A stretch of 64,000 bases of DNA from Cytobacillus sp. IB215665 (GCF_033963835.1 NZ_JAXBME010000009.1:38169-102168); one strand, 5' to 3'; shown: positions 19,588-28,509, numbered from the stretch's first letter. Numbers and translations: made by a program. Notes: generated by a model from the sequence alone, not told the origin.

Positions 19588-19850
19588 AAAAAACCCCATC
19601 CCTATAAGGGACGGGGTATCCGCGGTACCACCCTTTTTCTATCGACGCCGGTCAATAGCACTTAGCAACGTACAATCATACGTGTTCCTATTAACGGGGG
19701 AAATCCGTTCAAGCTTACTTCATTCAGCTTGACTTCTCGGAGATGATTGTTCAACTAAAGTCCGAACGCTAGCTTTCAGCACCTACTAGCTCTCTGGAGG
19801 ACGGTTCATTTAGTTTACTTGTTCTCGTCATCAAATTTTGTGTGCTTTTA
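19588..19850 (-). promoter_or_regulatory. T-box leader of ileS (specifier ATC)
   Basis: A tRNA-sensing leader on the minus strand. The T-box AGGGTGGTACCGCGGA is at 19619-19634. The terminator (19593-19617) is the stem ACCCCGTCCC/GGGATGGGGT followed by TTTTTT. Stem I is closed by AACTAAA/TTTAGTT. On the 3' side of the specifier loop, GAACA-ATC-A places ATC (complement of 19745-19747), an isoleucine codon, at the canonical position before a purine. Uncharged tRNA-Ile should therefore cause readthrough into ileS. Confidence 0.95.
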
Positions 19851-19859
19851 TTAAAAAGT

Positions 19860-19888
19860 ATATTAATGGATATTTATTTTGGTGTCAA
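19860..19888 (-). promoter_or_regulatory. Promoter of the T-box leader
   Basis: The minus strand shows TTGACA (19883-19888), a 17-base spacer and TAATAT (19860-19865), a near-consensus vegetative promoter with the start site falling at the beginning of the leader. Confidence 0.85.
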
Positions 19889-19911
19889 GAAATTTCTCAT
19901 ATACTTGCTGA

Positions 19912-20487
19912 TTAGCTAATGATGTCATCAATAAGCCCATATTCCTTTGCTTCTTTTGCACTCATGAAATTGTCTCTATCTGTATCTCTAGACACTTTAT
20001 CGAGTGATTGCCCTGTACGATCAGCAATGATTTGATTAATATGTGATCGAAGCTTGACAATTCGGTTAGCTGAAATTTCTATATCTGTCGCTTGACCTTT
20101 AGCACCTCCTAAAGGCTGATGAATCATGACTTCACTATTTGGAAGCGCATAACGTTTCCCTTTTGTTCCACCAAGTAAAAGCATTGCACCAAAGGATGCC
20201 GCCATACCAGTGCATATCGTTCGTACATCAGGTTGGATATATTGCATCGTATCAAAAATCGCAAAGCCTGCTGAAGTCGAACCACCTGGACTGTTAATAT
20301 AGAGGGAAATATCTTTCTCTTCATCATTAGCTTGTAAAAATAATAGCTGTGCTACTACACTTTGAGCCATATGGTCATTGATTTCTTCACTAACCATAAT
20401 AATACGATCCTTCAAAAGCCTTGAGTATATATCATAGGAACGCTCTCCACGACTTGTTTGCTCAATGACATAAGGTATTGTACTCAT
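19912..20487 (-). CDS. clpP: ATP-dependent Clp protease proteolytic subunit
   Basis: A 191-residue ClpP serine peptidase. The catalytic triad is complete: Ser98 in GMAASFGA, His123 in MIHQPLGG and Asp172 in DTDRDNF. The N-terminal axial loop and IGF-contact regions look normal. It forms the barrel that degrades proteins fed by a Clp ATPase. The gene begins 25 bases after the stop of a sigma-factor gene on the same strand and has its own GGAGGAAAG site, so the two are probably one operon. In Bacillus the housekeeping clpP is not normally next to a sigma factor gene, so this may be a second paralogue (inference). Confidence 0.93.
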   Translation of the reverse strand: MSTIPYVIEQTSRGERSYDIYSRLLKDRIIMVSEEINDHMAQSVVAQLLFLQANDEEKDISLYINSPGGSTSAGFAIFDTMQYIQPDVRTICTGMAASFGAMLLLGGTKGKRYALPNSEVMIHQPLGGAKGQATDIEISANRIVKLRSHINQIIADRTGQSLDKVSRDTDRDNFMSAKEAKEYGLIDDIIS

Positions 20488-20512
20488 TTCTTTCCTCCAT
20501 CATCATATTTAT

Positions 20513-21232
20513 CTATGCTGCCATAGAAACTATGCCTGCCCGAGAGGATATTGGACGTATCAACTTACTATTACATACAGGCTTTTCACTATCACTACTT
20601 AGAGAATCAATACTTGGAATCACGCGGATAAGTATTTCAGGATCTTGCATTTTTAATGACAAATAAAAAGAAGTGATTAACTGTTCTTGTTCTTGCTCTG
20701 GCCATAAGCAATGAACTAGTGACAATGGGTCATCAAGTGAAATGTTTTTTATCCGCTTTTTTCCACGATGAAGTATACTTTTAACAGCCGTTTCTGTCGT
20801 TGTTAAAATGTTTGCAATTTCAGTAATTTGATATTGAAATGCTTCCTTTAAGATAAAAACGACCGCTTGCTTCGGTGTTAATTTTGACACTAATTTTTGG
20901 ATGATATCTAAAGAATGCTCTAAGTGATCAACGTCAGTAACTATCGTTTCCGGAGTAGATTCAATTGTTTCACGCTGTCTTTTTCGACAACTATCAATCC
21001 ATTGATGATAAGCTATTTTATTTAACAATGCGGAATTCACATCAGGCAAATCCTTATACCGCTGAAGTGCTTTGAGCAAAGTTTCTTGTACAAGGTCATC
21101 CCCATCCCAACTATTTTGAGAAAGAAAATAACAGTATTTTGTTAGCTTCTCATAATTCTTTTCTAATTCATTTAATGACAAGGCTGTATGTTGATCGTCC
21201 AAGTTCGTGCAAGATTTAGCATTTGTGTACAC
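20513..21232 (-). CDS. RNA polymerase sigma-70 family (ECF-like) sigma factor
   Basis: A 239-residue protein. Region 2 includes NSWDGDDLVQETLLKALQRY (about residues 41-60) and region 4 includes QITEIANILTTTETAVKSIL. A C-terminal extension of about 75 residues after region 4 is not part of standard ECF factors; it is not a recognisable SnoaL domain. The GTG at 21232 has GGAGGAG seven bases upstream and is preferred over the GTG at 21253. No anti-sigma gene follows; instead clpP does, 25 bases downstream. It may direct transcription of its own operon, but no promoter motif was confirmed. Confidence 0.85.
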   Translation of the reverse strand: MYTNAKSCTNLDDQHTALSLNELEKNYEKLTKYCYFLSQNSWDGDDLVQETLLKALQRYKDLPDVNSALLNKIAYHQWIDSCRKRQRETIESTPETIVTDVDHLEHSLDIIQKLVSKLTPKQAVVFILKEAFQYQITEIANILTTTETAVKSILHRGKKRIKNISLDDPLSLVHCLWPEQEQEQLITSFYLSLKMQDPEILIRVIPSIDSLSSDSEKPVCNSKLIRPISSRAGIVSMAA

Positions 21233-21472
21233 ATCTACTCCTCCTTTTTGCACCTCTCAATATATAAAACGAATAACGATAAAAAAAAGATACGGCTAAA
21301 AAAATTTTTCTTGCCTTTTTTCAATAAACTTGAAAGCAAGATGATGAATTACAAGTATTTACTAACAACATTACAGTTAAACAAAGGTAATCCTCCTAGC
21401 TTAGTATTCTCTTTTAAAGTACGTTTCACCATTAGTCATTATTCGATCATCGACATCCCATTATTTTACCAA

Positions 21473-21511
21473 TTTACATTTTATTTACTAAATGTTAGTA
21501 ATTTATCAATA
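21473..21511 (+). promoter_or_regulatory. Pho box upstream of the alkaline phosphatase gene
   Basis: Four hexamers at strict 11-base intervals: TTTACA 21473, TTTACT 21484, TTAGTA 21495 and TCAATA 21506. This matches the direct-repeat arrangement bound by phosphorylated PhoP in Bacillus (consensus TT[A/T/C]A[C/T]A). The gene start is 63 bases downstream. Confidence 0.8.
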
Positions 21512-21573
21512 CCTCTTTTACATTTTTCTCTTAAACTATTATGTGATCAAACATATAGGGAGGAAATAATGTT

Positions 21574-22956
21574 ATGAAAAAATGGAATTGGAAGAAGTCA
21601 CTGTTACCTGTGGCACTTGTTAGTACATTAACAGTAAGCAGTATCGGTCTTTTGCATGGTGAAGAAAAAGTTGTTAATGCAGCCTCATCAAAAAATGGCA
21701 AAGTAAAGAATGTGATCTTTATGGTCGGTGACGGAATGGGTGTTCCTTATATGACAGCTCTTCGTTATATGAATGATAATCCAGACACAGAGCAATATGA
21801 AAAAACTGCTTTTGATCCATATTTAGTAGGATTACAAACTACATACCCAGACGATCATGAAGAAAATGTTGTTGATTCTGCTGCAGCTGCAACAGCAATG
21901 TCTGGTGGTATAAAAACATATAATGGCGCTATTGCTGTAGATAATGATAAATCAGATGTAAAAACAGTTCTTGAGCAAGCAAAAGAAGGTGGTATGGCAA
22001 CAGGGTTAGTAGCTACATCACAAATCAATCATGCTACACCAGCCGCATATGCTGCTCACGATGAATCTAGAAAGAATTACGATCAAATCGCGGATGATTA
22101 TTATGATGACCTCATTAACGAAGAGCATAAAGTGGACGTTTTGCTCGGAGGCGGTACATCATACTTCGATCGCGAAGACCGCAACTTAACTAAGCTATTC
22201 CAAAAGGATGGATATAGTTATGTTACAACACGTGATGAATTGTTAAAAGATAAAAATGACCAAATCCTAGGTTTATTTGCTCCGAAAGGTATGGACAAAA
22301 TGATTGACCGTACTGCTGATATTCCTTCTTTACAAGATATGACAAAAACAGCAATTGAGCGCTTAAGCAAGGATAAAGACGGCTTTTTCTTAATGGTAGA
22401 AGGCAGTCAAATAGATTGGGCGGGTCACGATAATGATATCGTCGCAGCCATGAGTGAAATGCAAGATTTTGAAAATGCCTTTAAAGAAGTGATTGAGTTT
22501 GCTAAAAAAGATGGTGACACACTTGTTGTTGTGACAGCTGACCATTCAACTGGAGGATTCTCTATCGGAGCTAACGGTGTTTATAACTTCTTCGTTGAGC
22601 CGATCAATGCATTTAAGAAAACTCCTGATTACATTGCTAATGAAATTGTTGAAGGACTAGAAGTAGAAAAAGCCTTAAGCAAGTACATTGATTTAGAATT
22701 AACTGAAGAAGAAATACAATCTGTAAAAACTGCTGCTAATGCTGAAGAAGATACATTTACTGTTATTGACAATGCTATCGAAGTTATTGTAAATACTCGT
22801 TCTCTATCTGGCTGGACGACAGGTGGACATACTGGTGAAGAAGTGCCAGTATATGCATATGGTCCTCAAAAGGAATTATTTGCAGGCTTCATTGACAATA
22901 CAGACCACGGAAAAATCATTGCTGAATTATTAGAAGATAAGAACAAGAAAAAGTAG
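21574..22956 (+). CDS. Secreted alkaline phosphatase
   Basis: A 460-residue enzyme of the PhoA family. A signal peptide (KKSLLPVALVSTLTVSSIG) ends around residue 36 (VNAASS). Metal and catalytic motifs are visible: FMVGDGMGVPYM, VVDSAAAATAMSGG with the phosphorylated Ser, HATPAAYAAHDESR, the metal-binding EGSQIDWAGHDND, TADHSTGG and WTTGGHTGEEVPV. It hydrolyses phosphomonoesters outside the cell, releasing phosphate. GGAGG is well placed before the ATG. A Pho box upstream indicates induction under phosphate limitation. Confidence 0.95.
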   Translation: MKKWNWKKSLLPVALVSTLTVSSIGLLHGEEKVVNAASSKNGKVKNVIFMVGDGMGVPYMTALRYMNDNPDTEQYEKTAFDPYLVGLQTTYPDDHEENVVDSAAAATAMSGGIKTYNGAIAVDNDKSDVKTVLEQAKEGGMATGLVATSQINHATPAAYAAHDESRKNYDQIADDYYDDLINEEHKVDVLLGGGTSYFDREDRNLTKLFQKDGYSYVTTRDELLKDKNDQILGLFAPKGMDKMIDRTADIPSLQDMTKTAIERLSKDKDGFFLMVEGSQIDWAGHDNDIVAAMSEMQDFENAFKEVIEFAKKDGDTLVVVTADHSTGGFSIGANGVYNFFVEPINAFKKTPDYIANEIVEGLEVEKALSKYIDLELTEEEIQSVKTAANAEEDTFTVIDNAIEVIVNTRSLSGWTTGGHTGEEVPVYAYGPQKELFAGFIDNTDHGKIIAELLEDKNKKK

Positions 22957-22964
22957 GTTTTAAG

Positions 22965-22993
22965 AGGGTGCTATCATTTGATGGTACCCTCTA
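22965..22993 (+). terminator. Likely terminator after alkaline phosphatase gene
   Basis: GAGGGTGCTATC pairs with GATGGTACCCTC (two G-T pairs) in a tight hairpin 10 bases after the stop. The T tract is poor. The remaining gap to 23303 shows only a vague similarity to the dispersed element near 23110-23250. Confidence 0.55.
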
Positions 22994-23303
22994 TCACATA
23001 TTCTAGTAAAATTTTAGCGTGCTTGTGATGTTCAAAATGAAGCAATTAGCTCAGGTTTACTCACCCTACGACTCATTTGTCTTAGGATATTTTCACAACA
23101 GTTGTTGTTATTCTAAGAAATGAGCACTTATAAAATGGCATTTTCTCATACTTTTTTAAAGCGTTACAATGGAATAAAAACTCATTTGCTCTTGTGATTT
23201 CTAAAAAGCAGCCGCAAAGTTACGATAAGAACGTTCGTGTAAAATATGAATATAGACTTAAGGAATACAAAGCTAAATTCATAGTTAGTTAATTATTCAT
23301 ATC

Positions 23304-25868
23304 TTATTGTTTTATTATTTCAACCGTACCAGTCTCACCGTTAATTCTAACCATTTGTCCATCCTTCAATGTTGCTGTTGCAGAAGGTATACCGACAACT
23401 GCAGGAATGCCATATTCTCTTGCTACAATTCCACCGTGACTAACAGGTCCACCATACTCCATGATAAGCCCTTTTGCAGTCATGAACAACGGTGTCCAAG
23501 CAGGGTTCGTACTTTCAGTAACAAGAATCTCTCCTTCTAATAACTCAGCTTTATTTGGGTCAAAAATAACCCTTACTTTCCCCTCGTAAATACCTGCTGA
23601 TAAAGGAACACCTTGCAGGATTTTGCTATGCGGATCAACATTTTGAGCCGAGTAAAATGTTGATCCAGTATTTAATACAATGCGAGGGATCGTTGTTCTA
23701 GCAAACTCCCTTATATATATTTCTTTGTTCGTTAGAATGGTAGACCTTAATTGCTTCCTACTTCTTATATCCTGCATCCTTAAAAAAAAGATATCTCCTG
23801 CATCATCAATTAAGCCGCGCTGCTCATACAACTGACCTACTTCTAACATAACCTCTCTCGCTAGTGCCAACATTCTTACGATATCAAATTTTGGATACTC
23901 TCTCATTCCAGCAGCTATTCGATAATCAATGATCATCTTCCTCATTTTCCTAGCTCTTCTTTCACCTTTTAATACTTTAATTCTCTCAAATATTTCATTA
24001 ATTAACTGATCTGCTTTTTGCGCATTCCCAAGAACTTCGTCAATGTTCCGATTGTACATTTGATCTACCATATACGATTTTATTAAGTTTATGATATATG
24101 TTGGATCCTCTGACCATCTCTTTACACCAAAATCTAATTCAATCGTACTTCTGTGTCCAAATTCCTTTAAAAACTGTCTCACTTTAGGGTGATCTTTTGT
24201 TGGTTCTATCCCCTCTTCATCAAAGTACTTTGCCAAATAATTAAGTTCCATACCTAATTCAACAGTTATACAATTTGGGAATGATTTTGTTAGCGGAACG
24301 ATATCATAATCATCACCTAACATTTTCGAGAGCTTCTTACTAATTTTTGAGAAATTAGCAAATGCTACACAATATAAGGCTTGCTTCTGAGATAATTTGA
24401 ATGCGTTGACAAGTGTATCCTTAATAAAATCCAACTTCTCTTCAACTGTTTGGAGAGAACATGCAAGCTTCATATGTTCTTCAACTACAGCATGACCTAT
24501 TTTCTTCATCTGTTCATATCTGTCTTCAGAAGCGATTTTATTAGCTTCAACATATGGCTTAACCATACTAATAGCATATTTGATAATGCCCCAAGGTATT
24601 TTAAATTTGATTCCTTGGTTTGTAAACTGTTTCCCATGATGTTTCAATACAGCATTCATCGTACCTTCAAGTGGAAGATCGTTTCCAGCAAAAGCTTTCG
24701 CAAATTGCTTTCCAACAAATTTATTTGCTAATAAATAAGTGATGTCAGCAAATATTCTTCCACCAGCCTCTTTTACAAACCCACCATCCAAAGGCTTATT
24801 ACGACTTGTCATCACGTTTACAATCGTCGGAACCATATGCCCAAACAGTTCAAATCCTAACGGTGTAAAAGGCTCCTTCATTCCTAACATAACTGTACTT
24901 ACTGATAAATATGCTCTAAGTTTTTCATCTTGAACAAAACTGTCTATCGGGAATAATGAAGTGATATCTCTTGATTGAACAATATATAATTCATCGTTAT
25001 GATCAAAAGCAAACTCAACGTCTTGAGGTTTACCAAAATACCTCTCCACCTTAACGGCTTCTTTCACAATCAATTCGATGTGTTGATTTTCCAATGAACT
25101 AATGTTCTTTAGACGCTCTATTACTGGTACATATTCAATCCCATCTTCGCCATATTGACACAAACGTTCTTTTGAAGATAGTTCTTCTATCAGTACCTTT
25201 CCATCCGGCTTTGCTACCGTATACTGGTCTGGATTCACTTCACCACTTACAATTGCTTCTCCAAGCCCATAAGATGCATTAATATATAACTCATTCCTAT
25301 TCCCTGTAATTGGGTTTGCTGTAAATACGATTCCGGATAACTTTGAGTTGATCATCTCTTGAATGACGACACTATGAGTAAAATCTGACGTAACATCATA
25401 CTTTGTTCTATAATCAATAGCTCTTTCATTCCAGAGGGACTGCCAGCATAATAGAACTTTGTCAATAATGTCTTTTGTTGTAACGTTTAAATATGTGCTA
25501 TATTGCCCAGCAAAACTCATTCCAGGTAAATCTTCAACAGTTGAACTACTTCTAACAGCTACACGTCCACTCGAGATTTTAGTCAATTGATCTTCAACGT
25601 GCTTTTGTAATTCTATTGAAAACATCTCTTTTGTGAATAATGCTTTTATAGTCAAGGATTTTTCTTTCGTTGACGTCTCTTCTTTTACAATCCTGCTAAT
25701 TTTTTCTCCTATGAAATTTTTTTGAATGTATGAATTATATGCATCTGAAGTAATAACAAAGCCATTTGGTACCTTTAAGCCTCGATTATACATTTTGCTC
25801 AAATTGTACCCTTTGCCTCCAACAGCTTGAAAATCTCCCTCTCCTATTTCATGAAACCATCTAATCAT
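23304..25868 (-). CDS. PEP synthase-like phosphotransferase (YvkC/rifampin phosphotransferase type)
   Basis: An 854-residue protein. It has an N-terminal ATP-grasp/pyruvate phosphate dikinase domain (AVGGKGYNLSKM; VAVRSSSTVEDLPGMSFAG), a long middle region and a C-terminal swivelling domain with the phospho-histidine motif GGPVSHGGIVARE (His near 811). This is the layout of rifampin phosphotransferases and of B. subtilis YvkC; which small molecule is phosphorylated cannot be told from sequence. The ATG at 25868 has AAGGAGG six bases upstream and overlaps the stop of the tetR gene, copying the yvkB-yvkC pairing. Expression is presumably controlled by that repressor. Confidence 0.88.
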   Translation of the reverse strand: MIRWFHEIGEGDFQAVGGKGYNLSKMYNRGLKVPNGFVITSDAYNSYIQKNFIGEKISRIVKEETSTKEKSLTIKALFTKEMFSIELQKHVEDQLTKISSGRVAVRSSSTVEDLPGMSFAGQYSTYLNVTTKDIIDKVLLCWQSLWNERAIDYRTKYDVTSDFTHSVVIQEMINSKLSGIVFTANPITGNRNELYINASYGLGEAIVSGEVNPDQYTVAKPDGKVLIEELSSKERLCQYGEDGIEYVPVIERLKNISSLENQHIELIVKEAVKVERYFGKPQDVEFAFDHNDELYIVQSRDITSLFPIDSFVQDEKLRAYLSVSTVMLGMKEPFTPLGFELFGHMVPTIVNVMTSRNKPLDGGFVKEAGGRIFADITYLLANKFVGKQFAKAFAGNDLPLEGTMNAVLKHHGKQFTNQGIKFKIPWGIIKYAISMVKPYVEANKIASEDRYEQMKKIGHAVVEEHMKLACSLQTVEEKLDFIKDTLVNAFKLSQKQALYCVAFANFSKISKKLSKMLGDDYDIVPLTKSFPNCITVELGMELNYLAKYFDEEGIEPTKDHPKVRQFLKEFGHRSTIELDFGVKRWSEDPTYIINLIKSYMVDQMYNRNIDEVLGNAQKADQLINEIFERIKVLKGERRARKMRKMIIDYRIAAGMREYPKFDIVRMLALAREVMLEVGQLYEQRGLIDDAGDIFFLRMQDIRSRKQLRSTILTNKEIYIREFARTTIPRIVLNTGSTFYSAQNVDPHSKILQGVPLSAGIYEGKVRVIFDPNKAELLEGEILVTESTNPAWTPLFMTAKGLIMEYGGPVSHGGIVAREYGIPAVVGIPSATATLKDGQMVRINGETGTVEIIKQ

Positions 25869-26544
25869 CAAATTCCTCCTTATGCTCAAGCCGCTTTCTA
25901 GATTGCTGAACGTATTGAAGGGCTACTTCTTTAATTTGAATCATATTACGAGAAACACCTAATTCACGATTGATAAGATCTTCATTAAAAGCTAACAACA
26001 TTTCAAATTCTTTATATGCTTCGACATTGGAAGAAAAAATAAGCTTTCTACATATAGAAACTATCCTAATCATTTCTCTAGACCATAATCCAGCCAGCAT
26101 ATTTGGGTGTTTAACATGAAAAATTCCTTCTAGAACACCTTGCAAAATGAGCTGTGTATATAGTTCCGTAGTCATTACTTCAAATTGGTTTGCAAAATTT
26201 TTAAGAATGATATGATTTCCATTAAATGAAAAGATTTTTCTCATTTTTGGCCAATCAGGAATTTTACCAAGCTTGTATTCAATCAGCTGTGTAAAAATAT
26301 GATTCCATAATTCAATAATTGAATGTTGTTGATGTTGAAGAAGCTTCTCATAATCAGCTTTTAATTCATCTATATAACGCGAGGTGATTGCTTCAAGAAT
26401 TTCATCTTTCGATTTGAAATGATGATAAAATCCCCCCTTTGAACTGCCAGCTAACTTAATAATTTCTGATACTGTTGCTTTTTCAAACCCTTTTTCCGCA
26501 AACAAGTCAAACGCTGCTAGTATAATCTTATCTTTTAACTCCAA
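25861..26544 (-). CDS. TetR family regulator (YvkB-like)
   Basis: A 227-residue repressor. The N-terminal helix-turn-helix is typical (AAFDLFAEKGFEKATVSEII then GGFYHHFKSKDEI); the remainder is an all-helical ligand-binding domain. The start is taken as TTG at 26544, eight bases from AAGGAGG; the longer frame would begin upstream of the promoter and operator. The gene overlaps the PEP-synthase-like gene by eight bases, and a perfect palindrome lies between its promoter and start, so it should repress its own operon. Confidence 0.9.
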   Translation of the reverse strand: MELKDKIILAAFDLFAEKGFEKATVSEIIKLAGSSKGGFYHHFKSKDEILEAITSRYIDELKADYEKLLQHQQHSIIELWNHIFTQLIEYKLGKIPDWPKMRKIFSFNGNHIILKNFANQFEVMTTELYTQLILQGVLEGIFHVKHPNMLAGLWSREMIRIVSICRKLIFSSNVEAYKEFEMLLAFNEDLINRELGVSRNMIQIKEVALQYVQQSRKRLEHKEEFDD

Positions 26545-26561
26545 CTTATTAGCCTCCTTTT

Positions 26562-26588
26562 CAAACAAACCGACCGACGGTTTGTTTG
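26562..26588 (-). promoter_or_regulatory. TetR operator: perfect 11-bp inverted repeat
   Basis: CAAACAAACCG and CGGTTTGTTTG are separated by ACCGA. The site lies just downstream of the -10 element and upstream of the tetR start. Confidence 0.85.
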
Positions 26589-26593
26589 GATAT

Positions 26594-26622
26594 ATCTTAC
26601 AATAAATTGCCAGTTCAGTCAA
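26594..26622 (-). promoter_or_regulatory. Promoter of the tetR/PEP-synthase-like operon
   Basis: The minus strand has TTGACT (26617-26622), a 17-base spacer and TAAGAT (26594-26599), immediately before the palindromic operator. Confidence 0.8.
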
Positions 26623-26777
26623 TGAAAATACCCTAAATGTGTAGGATTAATACTCATGATGATCATAGCTGTTGTTAACATGTTATAAATTTTCAGAATA
26701 AATTGACTTTTTAAACGATGTGTAATATACTATCATTCACATAAGAATTCCGGAATTTATGAAAAAGGGGAACGGAT

Positions 26778-27473
26778 ATGCAAAATATGAATGGGAAAGT
26801 TGTCATTATTACTGGTGCTGGGAGCGGTTTAGGGAAAGAAACTGCAATTGCCTTTGCTAAATGTGGAGCTAATATAGTCATTTGTGGACGGGAGTATGCT
26901 AAGCTTGAAGAGGTTGAGCGCTACATCACAAGTCAGTATAATGTTAAAGTTCTGCCTATCCGTGCAGATGTCTCATCTCAATCTGATGTAAAAATGCTTG
27001 TACAGGCAGCTACAGCTAAATTTGAACGGATCGACATATTAATAAATAACGCGGCAGTATTTGAACAATATCACATTTTCGAAAGCCCCTTAGATTCATG
27101 GGAGTACCAAATAACTAATAATGCTACAAGTGTATTCTTAATGATACGAGAATGTTTACCAATTATGAGAAGTCAAAAGTCAGGACAGATCATCAACATT
27201 ACTTCAGGCCTAGCGAAGGAAGGTGCTGCTGGTTTTGGTGCCTACGCTGCAAGCAAAGCGGCCATTGAAGCATTATCCTATACTGTAGATGATGAAGAAC
27301 ATAAAAATGGGATTACATCACACGTTTTTAACCCTGGTGCGATGAAAACGAATTTGGTGACAACAGGTGATGATCCTGCAAATATCGCACCCTATTTAGT
27401 TAAACTAGCACAATCGCAATCTTCTAGTGAAAAGAAAGTACTGCACGTAGACCATATCCAGAAAGCGGAATAA
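26778..27473 (+). CDS. SDR family oxidoreductase
   Basis: A 231-residue short-chain dehydrogenase/reductase. The cofactor motif is TGAGSGLG (residues 14-21), then NNAA; the catalytic Ser is in INITSGL and Tyr/Lys in YAASK. The chain ends a little short of the usual 245-250 residues, at QKAE. The substrate is unknown. Site AGGGGAACGG precedes the ATG. A merR-type regulator gene converges from the other side, separated by a repeat element. Confidence 0.9.
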   Translation: MQNMNGKVVIITGAGSGLGKETAIAFAKCGANIVICGREYAKLEEVERYITSQYNVKVLPIRADVSSQSDVKMLVQAATAKFERIDILINNAAVFEQYHIFESPLDSWEYQITNNATSVFLMIRECLPIMRSQKSGQIINITSGLAKEGAAGFGAYAASKAAIEALSYTVDDEEHKNGITSHVFNPGAMKTNLVTTGDDPANIAPYLVKLAQSQSSSEKKVLHVDHIQKAE

Positions 27474-27610
27474 CTTTTATTATGTAACTCTAACCGTTTT
27501 CACCAAGGTTTTATACATTTAACCTTGGCAACATCATTAGCTTGACGTTTAAGAATCAACGTTGTTAGTTGTATGTGATTTAAATATTGTTATGAAAAGA
27601 TCATAAGCTA

Positions 27611-27643
27611 AAAAACAACAGGGAGCATGTCTGTTGTTTTTTT
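27611..27643 (+). terminator. Terminator after the SDR gene
   Basis: AAAACAACAG and CTGTTGTTTT form a perfect ten-base stem with a nine-base loop, followed by TTT. Confidence 0.85.
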
Positions 27644-27648
27644 CATGT

Positions 27649-27811
27649 GGTTGATTTCACATTCATTGTTGCTTTTCGTAAGGCTGCTTTCGTATTGGTT
27701 GTAGTTTACCACGTAATAACGAAAGTTTGTGACATCTTTCCCCACATCGTCTAAAACCACTTCCTGTGGTTCTACTTTGGTAATGGTAGCACAACCTTTA
27801 CGAAAAGAGCC
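27649..27811 (+). repeat. MITE-like dispersed element, copy with a duplicated left end
   Basis: A complete copy (27682-27811) begins GGCTGCTTTCGTATTGGTTG and ends TTTACGAAAAGAGCC, with AAAGTTTGTGACATCTTT inside. Directly before it is a second left end (GGTTGATTTCACATTCATTG then TTGCTTTTCGTA). Nesting or a tandem event is likely. Its right end abuts the stop codon of the merR gene. Confidence 0.8.
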
Positions 27812-27813
27812 TG

Positions 27814-28215
27814 TCAATCCTTCTCAGATTTTGTTTTAGTAGCAACGGAGCTGAGATGTTTCATACTAACCATTTTTTTATATGAGTTAATTTTGTCTTC
27901 AAGCATCTTCTCCGTGTCAGCCAAGGTTTTCACTTGATTTTGAATCTCACTCCTATGTTCTTCGAGCAGTTGTAAGCGGGCGATCGTTGTATGCTCTCCT
28001 TCAATATACAATTGTGCGTATTCTCTAATTTTTGCAATTGGCATTTGTGTCTGTTTTAGCTTCATCACAAATCGAAGCCAATTAAGATGTGCATCACTAT
28101 ACATTCTATCTTTATTCTTGTTGCGATCTGGTTCTATGATTTTCTCTTTTTCATAATACCTTAATGTATGAGCACTGACTCCTAATATTTTTGCGACCTC
28201 ACTGATTGTATACAT
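27814..28215 (-). CDS. MerR family regulator
   Basis: A 133-residue protein with an N-terminal MerR winged helix (ISEVAKILGVSAHTLRYYEK), followed by a long dimerisation helix (residues 80-115). There is no cysteine metal-binding loop, so it belongs with the redox or electrophile-type MerR regulators such as AdhR rather than metal sensors. GGGGGG precedes the ATG. The stop codon TGA is two bases from the end of the repeat element, so the extreme C-terminus could have been altered by the insertion. It may control the convergent SDR gene (inference). Confidence 0.88.
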   Translation of the reverse strand: MYTISEVAKILGVSAHTLRYYEKEKIIEPDRNKNKDRMYSDAHLNWLRFVMKLKQTQMPIAKIREYAQLYIEGEHTTIARLQLLEEHRSEIQNQVKTLADTEKMLEDKINSYKKMVSMKHLSSVATKTKSEKD

Positions 28216-28347
28216 GACATCCCCCCTATTCTTATATTACACCGGACAGCTTAGTACTCACAAACAAATAAGATATTAATGTATGAATGTTATCGGTCAA
28301 ATAACTATTTTTTATCGACCAATTATATATAATCTATAAAAACTGTT

Positions 28348-28509
28348 TTACTCAGAATCATCTTTAATTTTGCCCTTTCTTAATGTAAAATAAATTTCCA
28401 AAGCGACTAATAAAACTAAGCCAACAATAATATACTTTACCTCTTGATTTAGATGACCGAGCGTCAATGCCATAGAAACAATAATGATCTTGATTAATTT
28501 ATTGTTCAT
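28348..28509 (-). CDS. Small hypothetical membrane protein, 53 residues
   Basis: An ATG at 28509 preceded by AGGAG (seven-base spacing) opens a 53-codon frame ending at TAA 28348. The protein has two hydrophobic stretches, IIIVSMALTLGHL and YIIVGLVLLVALEIYF, and a charged tail KGKIKDDSE. The family was not recognised. The good ribosome site and the two-helix pattern argue that it is real; it appears to stand alone. Confidence 0.6.
   Translation of the reverse strand: MNNKLIKIIIVSMALTLGHLNQEVKYIIVGLVLLVALEIYFTLRKGKIKDDSE

Noticed and set aside
23085..23260. Possible further copy of the dispersed element
   Set aside because: Only a TGGCATTTTCTCATAC-like interior is similar; neither terminus can be recognised.
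27608..27817. 69-residue minus-strand frame
   Set aside because: It runs entirely through the terminator hairpin and the dispersed repeat element; no ribosome site.
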